11,889 nucleotides of DNA from assembly GCA_030147335.1 (NCBI GenBank), contig JASKZZ010000474.1, forward strand, positions 1 to 11,889. The letters run 5' to 3'. Made by a program: the position numbers and the translations under genes. This DNA comes from Herpetosiphonaceae bacterium (GTDB lineage: Bacteria > Chloroflexota > Chloroflexia > Chloroflexales > Kallotenuaceae). Below the pieces are notes generated by a model. The model did no database searches. It saw nothing but the letters and a program-made list of their open reading frames with translations, and had not been told where the DNA came from. Within the stretch, counting starts at the first letter, position 1. Each line of letters opens with the position of its first letter. Of the stretch, positions 6,067 through 11,889 are shown one piece after another.

Positions 6067-6268
6067 GCGATCTTCTATCATCCGGACTATACCGTCGGCC
6101 CTGGTTTTACACCAGATCCACCGCTCGCCACTCGGCAAGACGGGTCGCGGGCTAATTACAGGAACAAGTAGCTAGCATATGGCTAGATTATGCCTAACCT
6201 CGTGCCGATGCTGCTCATCGCCGATAAATCACCGCCGGTCGGGAATTACACCCTGCCCCGAAAATCGC
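6067..6268 (-). ncRNA. FMN riboswitch (RFN element) upstream of ribX
   Basis: Minus-strand RNA contains the conserved RFN blocks in order: GGGGCAGGGTGTAATTCCC (6258-6240), GACCGGCGGTGA, AGCCCGCGACCCG, GATCTGGTG...CCAGGGCCGAC and GGTATAGTCCGGATG...AGAAGAT. Stem P1 closes with 9 bp: GCGATTTTC (6268-6260) with GAAGATCGC (6075-6067), one G-U. The P3 arm carries an insert of about 80 nt, so the aptamer is ~200 nt long. FMN binding normally turns expression off, here of the ribX-ribY-usp operon. The loop GTGTAATT differs by one base from the common GTGAAATT. Confidence 0.96.
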
Positions 6269-6277
6269 TTTGACGCT

Positions 6278-6306
6278 AGCGTACCACGCCTATTATCGCG
6301 CGTCAA
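6278..6306 (-). promoter_or_regulatory. Possible sigma70 promoter of riboswitch operon
   Basis: On the minus strand TTGACG (6306-6301), a 17-nt spacer and TACGCT (6283-6278) would start RNA at ~6271, just before aptamer stem P1 at 6268. The -35 is good and the -10 weak (3 of 6). A 10-bp palindrome ACGCTAGCGT (6273-6282) overlaps the -10. A GATAAT inside the spacer is an alternative -10 but lacks a good -35. Confidence 0.4.
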
Positions 6307-6343
6307 AGTTTCTAGTGAGGGCTGTGCATGGAAAAACTATATC

Positions 6344-6389
6344 AAACATAAATGGTAGGGTAGCTTTCACTACCCTACCATTTATGTTT
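6344..6389. terminator. 20-bp perfect hairpin, bidirectional terminator after GAF/GGDEF gene
   Basis: The arms 6344-6363 and 6370-6389 are perfect reverse complements of 20 bases with a 6-nt loop (CTTTCA). It begins 21 nt after the minus-strand gene ending at 6410. The stem ends are A/T-rich: the minus RNA leaves through ATTTATGTTTGATAT and the plus strand through ATTTATGTTTTAC, so it could act in both directions. There is no gene on the plus strand here, so the main role is to close the GAF gene and insulate the riboswitch operon. Confidence 0.8.
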
Positions 6390-6409
6390 TACAAAGATGG
6401 ACGTTGATG

Positions 6410-7456
6410 TTAGGCATGAGTAAGCGCCGCCACCTCGTTGGTATGTCGCTCAACTGAATTTACTGTCGCGCGCTGTTTAGCCAGCTCAAACAAAGGACTT
6501 TGCTCCCTCGTAAACGGTGCATTATCGTTGCAGTCGGCAATGCCAATGCCAATACGAAGTGTTAGTCCTCGTGCCAAATGCAGTTGATTCCAAGCCTCGA
6601 CCGCAGCCTCGATGCGTTTTCGCCATGCGAGCACGCCACCGGTTTCGGTTTCCGCAAACAAAACAGCAAAAGTATCATCGCTAATGCGCGCGCAACAATC
6701 AACGAGCCGTGATGTACGCATCAAAATATCCGCCATCGCCTTATGCAACGTGTCAAGCGTGTTCGCGGAATAATGTTCTCCACCAATAAAGGCATCCGAA
6801 CCATTTTTTACAATCGTCAGCGCGGCAGCCGCGTACATGTTGCCGTAACGATTGTGACGTGCGTCTTCACGAGCCAGGGTAGCAGCAAACCCAATGTGAT
6901 CCAGCAACCCGGTTGCCGGATCAATGTTGACATGCATAGCGCGTGCTTGCTCAACACGTTCGCTGTGACGCGTTTGCTCCGCTTGCATCAACTCAGGCGT
7001 TAGTAGTCGCGCAAAGAGTTGGAGCAAAGCAACATCATTGTTGCTGAAATGGTGCGCTACTGTGTCGGCAGCCCATAATGATCCAAAGACCCGTCCATCA
7101 GTCATGTAGAGCGGGACACCAACATAGGCACGCACATCTATTTCGAGCTTCTGCGGAACAAGCCGTAGTGGCAGAGACGCCTGTGTGATGTCGTCAATGC
7201 GCAACGGCTGGCCAGACTCCAGCATATGCAGGCAGAATGTGTCGCAAACATGATGCGTTTGCCCAGGACGAAGCGCATGATGCTGATCAACAACACTCAT
7301 AATAGTGTACGTTGGGCTTTCGATGCGAGAAACCGCGACAATTCGCGTGCTTAACAGCTGTGCGACAACATCGAGAACACCCTCGACAACATCGCTGAGA
7401 GACGGGTTTTCTGTAAAAGCAGATAAAACCACAGCGGGGGCGGCGTGCTTAAGCAT
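6410..7456 (-). CDS. GAF domain protein with degenerate GGDEF domain
   Basis: 348 aa from the ATG at 7456, chosen because AAGGAG and GGAGG lie directly upstream; a start at 7525 would be possible but has no such site. Residues ~18-152 form a GAF domain ('VVEGVLDVVAQLL', 'DTFCLHMLESGQPLRIDDI', 'VRAYVGVPLYM', 'VFGSLWAAD'), a ligand or redox sensor module. Residues ~178-335 look like a GGDEF fold: 'DPATGLLDHIGFAATL' matches DxLTGLxNRxxF, and 'LTLRIGIGIAD' matches the 'tvSiGia' strand. The signature itself is SDDTF at 259-263 instead of GGDEF, and the usual metal-binding Asp in the first strand ('AALTIVKNGSDAF') is absent. Diguanylate cyclase activity is therefore unlikely; it may be an effector or a GTP sensor. 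Single gene with a terminator on each side. Confidence 0.82.
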   Translation of the reverse strand: MLKHAAPAVVLSAFTENPSLSDVVEGVLDVVAQLLSTRIVAVSRIESPTYTIMSVVDQHHALRPGQTHHVCDTFCLHMLESGQPLRIDDITQASLPLRLVPQKLEIDVRAYVGVPLYMTDGRVFGSLWAADTVAHHFSNNDVALLQLFARLLTPELMQAEQTRHSERVEQARAMHVNIDPATGLLDHIGFAATLAREDARHNRYGNMYAAAALTIVKNGSDAFIGGEHYSANTLDTLHKAMADILMRTSRLVDCCARISDDTFAVLFAETETGGVLAWRKRIEAAVEAWNQLHLARGLTLRIGIGIADCNDNAPFTREQSPLFELAKQRATVNSVERHTNEVAALTHA

Positions 7457-7551
7457 TGCCTCCGAACTCCTTGTGTAGAAAAGTAAAGGTAGAATGACGG
7501 GTTCGGCTTGGCTTTCAAGGGCCAATACGCTACATCGTGGTAGCTAGCAAT

Positions 7552-7581
7552 ACAATACATGCCGAGAAGAGTCTAGTTCAA
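7552..7581 (-). promoter_or_regulatory. Candidate promoter for GAF/GGDEF gene
   Basis: On the minus strand TTGAAC (7581-7576), an 18-nt spacer and TATTGT (7557-7552) are about 95 nt upstream of the start. Both boxes match 4 of 6. This is the best candidate I found between the preceding terminator and the gene. Confidence 0.25.
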
Positions 7582-7650
7582 GATACCGAAGTCCTGCTCG
7601 GGCAACGCCAGACTTGTCATGGCGAATTGCGCTAGCTGCGAGGATAACCA

Positions 7651-7680
7651 AAACGGCGTCGGAGTTGCCGAACGCCGTTT
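7651..7680 (-). terminator. Rho-independent terminator after CpXC/hypothetical operon
   Basis: A 9-bp stem AAACGGCGT/ACGCCGTTT, continued by a CGG/CCG inner pairing with a single bulge, is followed on the minus strand by TTTTGGTT. It lies 37 nt after the stop at 7718 and closes the two-gene unit. Confidence 0.82.
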
Positions 7681-7717
7681 CGTATTGTGTACTATAGCTA
7701 CTTTAGCTCTTGATGCA

Positions 7718-8080
7718 TCAGGAAATAGTGTCACCTGGAGCACCTGGTCCCATGTTAGGATCACTGGGTTCGCCTCGGCGCCCGATCATCAAGGCTTCGT
7801 TGGCTAGCCCAGCATCTGATGTACGAAGTGTTTCCAGGTCGGTACGCTGCTTCCACAAAGTATGCTCAATCAGCTTGAGCAGCGCCTCGATCATTTGTTT
7901 ACGACGCGGAGCTTCGCGCGGCAACGCCCGGATGCGCTGCACACGATCACGCCAGCTCTGGTCAAGGCCTTCCATTGTGACCGACGCCAAGCCAATGGCT
8001 GTGCCGGACGCAGCTTGGTATAAACGCACAAATGCTTGAATCTCGCTTCGCAATCGTGTGCGAGGAACGTTGGGATCCAT
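7718..8080 (-). CDS. Small hypothetical protein, partner of CpXC gene
   Basis: 120 aa from the ATG at 8080, chosen because AAGGAG lies 6 nt upstream; the in-frame codon at 8095 would overlap the preceding gene. The sequence is mostly charged and predicted helical, with Arg-rich stretches ('RVQRIRALPREAPRRKQMIEALLKL') and a Gly/Pro-rich disordered tail ('MGPGAPGD'). No signal peptide, membrane segment or cysteine is seen, and I do not recognise the family. It follows the CpXC gene with only 11 nt between stop and start, and the pair shares one terminator, so a joint function is likely. Confidence 0.75.
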   Translation of the reverse strand: MDPNVPRTRLRSEIQAFVRLYQAASGTAIGLASVTMEGLDQSWRDRVQRIRALPREAPRRKQMIEALLKLIEHTLWKQRTDLETLRTSDAGLANEALMIGRRGEPSDPNMGPGAPGDTIS

Positions 8081-8091
8081 GGTACACTCCT

Positions 8092-8937
8092 TCAAGCGCT
8101 AGGCGTAACAGGCACATCACGACCTAAACTTCCTAAAACCTCATCGCGCATGACAAGCAGATCGCGTGCAACAGCATCCAGATGGCGACGTTGGGCTTGG
8201 TCCGCAAGCGCTTCCAGAATTGTTGGAACTTCCGGCGTAACAAACTGCGGCTGTGTCGTCAATAGTGCTCGTCGCTGCTCAGGTGATGGAGCGTCCAGCA
8301 GCAATTGAATGAAGTTAAGTGTTGGATGAGGCTGTCCCGGTGTTAGTGCCGCAACACGTTGCTCCAACGATTGGGCAAGATCATCATGACCGGCAGCTTC
8401 CAGTCGGCGTATATACTCACGGAGGTGGCGACTACCCTCGGACGACATTAATACCGGATGTGTTTCGGCGACCACGCGAATTTCGGCTGGACTTGTTGCT
8501 TCCATCAGCGCCCGTAGGCCTAATGTAAGTTCGTCGCCTTCTTGAACGAACTCACCGGCCAGCACTCGCCGCAAGCCATCTATGCCAATAACGGTATGTG
8601 CCGTTGTTAAGTAAGTGTCTCGTTCTTCTATGGGGATTGCGGCGATCAAATTCTCGCCCAGCTGACGTGCCACTTGTTGATCCTGATCGGGCGTACTTTG
8701 TTCTTGCGAAGCAAAGACAAGTGTCTTGTTTGGGCCATCATGAAACAATAATGGCGCGTCAAGGGGGTGTTCCGTTCCGCAGTGTGGGCAGCGCGAAACG
8801 TGAATTGTTTCGTCCTCGATCTGCATCACAAGGTCGGACCGCTCCACTGCGTCAACGATCAACCATATCTCTGCGCTGAACGGCTGCTGACAGCCAACAC
8901 ATGTTAACTCAATACTTTGCGAGAACGATCGCCCCAT
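8092..8937 (-). CDS. CpXC zinc-ribbon domain protein
   Basis: 281 aa from the ATG at 8937, which has AAGGGAG 5 nt upstream; a GTG at 8955 in the same frame is less well placed. The N-terminus has the CpXC pattern: Cys13-x2-Cys16 ('LTCVGCQQPFSAEIW') and Cys50-x2-Cys53 ('SRCPHCGTEHPLDAPLLFHD'), four ligands for one zinc. The CpXC domain is found in uncharacterised bacterial proteins, often with helical C-terminal parts; here ~90-281 is long, helical and acidic. It has no membrane segment. It begins the unit CpXC-hypothetical (8937-7718), read from an extended -10 promoter. Its substrate or partner is unknown. Confidence 0.82.
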   Translation of the reverse strand: MGRSFSQSIELTCVGCQQPFSAEIWLIVDAVERSDLVMQIEDETIHVSRCPHCGTEHPLDAPLLFHDGPNKTLVFASQEQSTPDQDQQVARQLGENLIAAIPIEERDTYLTTAHTVIGIDGLRRVLAGEFVQEGDELTLGLRALMEATSPAEIRVVAETHPVLMSSEGSRHLREYIRRLEAAGHDDLAQSLEQRVAALTPGQPHPTLNFIQLLLDAPSPEQRRALLTTQPQFVTPEVPTILEALADQAQRRHLDAVARDLLVMRDEVLGSLGRDVPVTPSA

Positions 8938-8961
8938 GCCTGCTCCCTTGGTCACTGTTTC

Positions 8962-8970
8962 AGTATAGCA
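8962..8970 (-). promoter_or_regulatory. Extended -10 promoter (TGCTATACT) of CpXC operon
   Basis: The minus strand carries TGC-TATACT, with the expected start around 8955 and an 18-nt leader that includes AAGGGAG. No clear -35 at the right distance, as for the identical nonamer at 1396-1404. Confidence 0.55.
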
Positions 8971-9046
8971 TACAAGCCAAGTACCACACGGTCATCACTG
9001 CGTAAGAGTATAACGTACAATCTCGGATAGAAGTGCCGGAAAAGGC

Positions 9047-9076
9047 TTTACACTTTTCTCTAGCTAAGTATATAAT
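9047..9076 (+). promoter_or_regulatory. sigma70-like promoter P1 upstream of coxB
   Basis: TTTACA (9047-9052), an 18-nt spacer and TATAAT (9071-9076), with expected start near 9083. The transcript would have a ~240-nt leader before coxB, including the 9111-9133 hairpin. Confidence 0.6.
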
Positions 9077-9161
9077 GGTTCCGCTTTATCCGATAGTATC
9101 AGGTCATCAACGGATGGCGAAGTAAGGCATCCGGTGTAGCATATTATGCGCCGCTTTTGGA

Positions 9162-9189
9162 TTGACGACTTGTTCCTCTTGCGTATAAT
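9162..9189 (+). promoter_or_regulatory. sigma70-like promoter P2 upstream of coxB
   Basis: TTGACG (9162-9167), a 16-nt spacer and TATAAT (9184-9189), with expected start near 9196. This is the promoter nearest coxB, leaving a ~125-nt leader. Confidence 0.72.
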
Positions 9190-9322
9190 GTAGATGTCAA
9201 GTTTGCCATGATCCGTCCAAGAAATGCCCCTATGTTACAGGAAAGAAATTGTTTGTGCATATCCACTACCATATGTTCGTCGTTTAGATGGTGGGTACGG
9301 TCTTTTTAGCAAGGGAGATAGA

Positions 9323-10546
9323 ATGCGGCCCTTTCGTAAGCGACCGTTTCGTTACCTCGGCTTGGTAGCGATTGTCGCAAGTTCACAATTATTAGCAGCG
9401 TGTGCTGCAACGGATGGACCACTCACCACGTTCTCGGACCAAGGCTATGAAAGCCAGCAAATCCAGAATTTGTTTTGGCCGATCTTCTGGATGGCAATTG
9501 CCGTTTTTGTAGTCGTGAACGGAGCGCTCCTCTGGTCGGTTATTCGCTACCGTCGTCGTCCCAACGATGGCATACCGGTTCAGCTTCACGGTAATACTCG
9601 CATTGAGCTAGCCTGGACGATTTTGCCGGCGCTGTTGGTGCTGGGTATTGCTGTCATGACATTCCGGACACAAGCACTACTTGATCGCCCAGTGACAGAT
9701 CCGCTCGAAGTGACAGTTGTCGGTCATCAATGGTGGTGGGAATTTCAGTATCCCAACCAGAATATTGTGACGGCCAACGAGCTGCATCTGCCTTCGAACC
9801 GCGATGTAGTGTTTACGCTTCGTTCGGCGGATGTGATTCACTCGTTCTGGATTCCGCGTCTTTCGGGAACGACCGATATGATTCCAGGCCATGAAAACAA
9901 GCTGATTGTGAGGCCCTTGGAAACGCAGCGAACACTGATTCGTGGTCATTGTAAGGAATTTTGTGGTGGCACACATGCGATGATGGCATTTTATGTTGTC
10001 GTCGAGCCGCAGGCTGATTTTGACGCCTGGGTCAGTCAGCAGCAAGCTTCCGCGCCCGTGCCGGCAGGCGTTCAGCAGGCAGCTGCCGCATCAGCGCCGG
10101 CAGTTGGCGCCACGGTTGCCGCAACTGCGGCTGGAACCGATGGCGTGGCCGAAGATGCGACTGGTGATGAGGTTTCCGAGACGACAGCTGCAACGGCGGA
10201 GGCTATTGCCAACGCAGAGCCGACTGCAACGATCGAAGCTGCACAGCCGGTAAGCGAGGCAGCACGCGGCTATGAGTTGTTTGCAAGCAAAGGTTGTATT
10301 GGCTGTCATGCGATCCAGGGCTACCCCGGCGCGGTTTCGCGGGTTGGTCCCGACCTGACGCATATTGGAAGCCGCACACATATTGTGGCGGGCTGGCTTG
10401 AAAATACACCCGAGGAGATGCGCCGCTGGCTCCGTGACCCTGGAGCGATTAAGCAGGGCAACGTCATGGCCAACGCAATCAAGCTCGGAACGCTCAAGGA
10501 AGACGAGATCAACGCACTGACCGTGTACCTGGAGTCGTTGAAGTAA
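9323..10546 (+). CDS. coxB: Cytochrome c oxidase subunit II fused to cytochrome c (caa3-type), lipoprotein
   Basis: 407 aa from the ATG at 9323, chosen because AAGGGAG is 5 nt upstream and a lipoprotein signal follows at once (lipobox LAAC, Cys27). Two membrane helices (~48-72 and ~97-115) anchor the cupredoxin domain. The aromatic electron-entry patch is 'GHQWWWEFQYP' (134-144). All CuA ligands are present: His173, Cys210, Glu212 (backbone), Cys214, His218, Met221. An Ala/Thr-rich low-complexity linker (~240-312) leads to a class I cytochrome c domain: haem site Cys325-Ile-Gly-Cys328-His329, axial Met382 in 'GNVMANAI'. The fused cytochrome passes electrons to CuA and then to CoxA. First gene of the cox operon; coxA follows after 56 nt. 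Family is certain; the lipid anchor is inferred from the lipobox. Confidence 0.96.
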   Translation: MRPFRKRPFRYLGLVAIVASSQLLAACAATDGPLTTFSDQGYESQQIQNLFWPIFWMAIAVFVVVNGALLWSVIRYRRRPNDGIPVQLHGNTRIELAWTILPALLVLGIAVMTFRTQALLDRPVTDPLEVTVVGHQWWWEFQYPNQNIVTANELHLPSNRDVVFTLRSADVIHSFWIPRLSGTTDMIPGHENKLIVRPLETQRTLIRGHCKEFCGGTHAMMAFYVVVEPQADFDAWVSQQQASAPVPAGVQQAAAASAPAVGATVAATAAGTDGVAEDATGDEVSETTAATAEAIANAEPTATIEAAQPVSEAARGYELFASKGCIGCHAIQGYPGAVSRVGPDLTHIGSRTHIVAGWLENTPEEMRRWLRDPGAIKQGNVMANAIKLGTLKEDEINALTVYLESLK

Positions 10547-10602
10547 TGTGTGGAACGACAGTAAACTGTGTTTGCGAGTTTCTAGAGCTTTAAGGAGAGG
10601 AT

Positions 10603-11889
10603 ATGGCAACAACTGCCGTACCGGTGCCACATACTGGTGAACGTAGTCGCTGGCAAACTATTTGGGATTGGGTTACAACTGTCGACCACAAGCGAATCGG
10701 CATTTTGTACATTTTTACCGCGCTCTTCTTTTTTGTATGGGGTGGTATTGATGCGCTGCTGCTGCGTATTCAGCTAGCACAGCCCGAAAATTCATTCTTG
10801 ACCCCGCAGGTGTATAACGAGCTTTTCACGATGCACGGCACGACCATGATCTTTCTGGCGATCATGCCGTTAAACGTGGGGCTTGGTAATTATTTCGTGC
10901 CGCTGATGCTTGGCGCGAACGACATGGCCTATCCTCGGCTCAATGCGTTGAGCTACTGGTTGTTTTTGTTCGGTGGCCTGTTTCTCAGCAGTTCCTACTT
11001 GCTTGGCGGCGCGCCCGACGCCGGTTGGTTCGCGTACGCGCCATTGTCGGCGGACGGTGGTGTGCTGCCGGACACCAACCACATGGACTTTTGGGTTATC
11101 GGCCTAAATATTCTGGGTATCGCGTCGATCTTAGGCTCGGTGAACTTCATTGTGACGGTGCTTAACATGCGCGCGCCGGGCATGAAGTTTAACCGCATGC
11201 CGTTGTTTGTTTGGACGCAGCTGGTAACCTCATTCCTGGTCGTCTTTGCATTTCCAAGCGTGACGGTCGCCAGCATCCTGCTGTATTTCGACCGCAACTT
11301 CGGAACGGGCTTCTTTATTCCTGAGCGCGGTGGCGATCCGCTGCTGTGGCAGCATCTGTTCTGGTTCTTCGGTCATCCCGAAGTGTATATCATGATCTTG
11401 CCGCCGTTCGGCATGGTTTCAGAAATCTTTCCGGTCTTTTCGCGCAAGCCAATCTTTGGCTACGCATTCATCGCGTATTCGAGCATCGCAATTGGCTTCC
11501 TGGGCTTTACAGTGTGGGCGCATCATATGTTTGCCGTCGGCATGGGGCCGTGGGCCAATGCTGCGTTCTCGGCTACCAGTATGTTGATCTCAGTGCCCAC
11601 TGGTGTCAAAATCTTTAACTGGCTGGCTACGCTGTGGGGTGGATCACTCAACTTCAAAACACCGCTCTACTTCGCGGTGGCGTTTATCTTCTTGTTTGTG
11701 ATCGGCGGTATTAGTGGCGTTATGCTGGCGCTGCCGCCGCTTGACTACCACATGACCGATACGTACTTTGTGGTGGGTCACTTCCACTATGTGTTGTTCG
11801 GTGGTGGTGTTTTCGCGCTGTTCGGCGCGTTCTACTACTGGTGGCCAAAAATGTTTGGCCATATGTTGAGCGAGCGGCTGGGTAAGGTG
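10603..11889 (+). CDS. coxA: Cytochrome c oxidase subunit I, A1-type haem-copper oxidase (C-terminus cut off by window edge)
   Basis: 429 codons are visible and the frame is open to the right edge; AAGGAGAGG lies just upstream of the ATG. Reduces O2 to water and pumps protons. Key residues are all present: His78 and His395 for low-spin haem, His393 for the oxygen-binding haem, His258, His307 and His308 for CuB, and Tyr262 for the His-Tyr crosslink (GHPEVY). Glu260 in GHPEV marks the A1 class; Asp107 in 'NDMAYPRLN' is the D-channel entrance and Lys336 in 'PTGVKIFNW' the K-channel. These spacings match mitochondrial-type subunit I with an offset of about 16-18. At least ten membrane helices are seen. 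Subunits III and IV would be expected beyond the right edge. Confidence 0.97.
   Translation, partial: MATTAVPVPHTGERSRWQTIWDWVTTVDHKRIGILYIFTALFFFVWGGIDALLLRIQLAQPENSFLTPQVYNELFTMHGTTMIFLAIMPLNVGLGNYFVPLMLGANDMAYPRLNALSYWLFLFGGLFLSSSYLLGGAPDAGWFAYAPLSADGGVLPDTNHMDFWVIGLNILGIASILGSVNFIVTVLNMRAPGMKFNRMPLFVWTQLVTSFLVVFAFPSVTVASILLYFDRNFGTGFFIPERGGDPLLWQHLFWFFGHPEVYIMILPPFGMVSEIFPVFSRKPIFGYAFIAYSSIAIGFLGFTVWAHHMFAVGMGPWANAAFSATSMLISVPTGVKIFNWLATLWGGSLNFKTPLYFAVAFIFLFVIGGISGVMLALPPLDYHMTDTYFVVGHFHYVLFGGGVFALFGAFYYWWPKMFGHMLSERLGKV

Larger units (their letters stand above)
8938..9322. other. Divergent intergenic spacer between CpXC gene and coxB
   Basis: 385 bp without a credible gene, holding one leftward and two rightward promoter candidates. 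Between the rightward promoters, CGGATG...CATCCG (9111-9133) can form a 6-bp hairpin. The coxB leader from the second promoter is about 125 nt long and contains CTACCAT/ATGGTGG that could pair weakly. No known riboswitch is recognised. An in-frame extension of coxB upstream to 9224 is open but is not thought to be translated. Confidence 0.6.

Noticed and set aside
6344..6389. Inverted repeat as a mobile-element end or protein-binding site
   Set aside because: Single copy, no flanking duplication or transposase, and its place just after a stop codon fits a terminator.
9224..9322. 33-codon upstream extension of coxB
   Set aside because: Open in frame, but it would bury the lipoprotein signal inside the protein, and the ATG at 9323 has a good ribosome-binding site.
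10091..10630. Minus-strand open frame of 179 codons
   Set aside because: It is antisense to the coxB linker and cytochrome c domain and arises from codon bias.

Overview
The window looks like chromosome of a member of the Chloroflexota, probably class Chloroflexia (Chloroflexus/Roseiflexus/Herpetosiphon relatives). The basis is the combination of a RibX/RibY-type riboflavin ABC transporter behind an FMN riboswitch, a standalone DUF2227 protein, a CpXC zinc-ribbon protein and a caa3-type oxidase. Genus is not resolved; this is inference from gene content, not a database match. No phage, insertion sequence, tRNA, rRNA or CRISPR array was seen.

Layout. Everything from the left edge to about 8.94 kb is read leftward (minus strand); everything from 9.32 kb to the right edge is read rightward. 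The leftward block, in transcription order, is: a CpXC zinc-ribbon protein and a small hypothetical protein (8937-7718), closed by a terminator; a GAF protein with a degenerate GGDEF domain (7456-6410), closed by a 20-bp perfect hairpin; an FMN riboswitch (6268-6067) followed by a regulatory hairpin and the operon ribX-ribY-usp (5964-3498); a consensus sigma70 promoter and the ribosomal-protein operon rplU-rpmA-rpmE (3305-2239), closed by a canonical terminator; thymidine kinase (2115-1543); a DUF2227 membrane protein (1388-876), apparently on a leaderless transcript; and an AlbA_2/Schlafen-like ATP-binding regulator cut by the left edge. The rightward block is coxB, a cytochrome c oxidase subunit II fused to cytochrome c and made as a lipoprotein, and coxA, subunit I, cut by the right edge. 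Two sigma70-like promoters sit in the 385-bp divergent spacer before coxB.

How the genes work together. The riboswitch ties riboflavin import (RibY captures it, RibX carries it through the membrane) to cellular FMN. The transporter's ATPase is not encoded here, and a KdpD-like universal-stress domain protein is in the same operon. The L21-L27-L31 operon has potential RNA structures before each gene, two of which use G-U pairs that form only in the sense RNA. CoxB and CoxA form the CuA/cytochrome c and haem-copper core of an A1-type terminal oxidase.

The most rewarding places to look further are the FMN riboswitch with its unusual expression platform and operon content, the leader structures in the ribosomal-protein operon, the degenerate GGDEF protein, and the paired CpXC/unknown genes.
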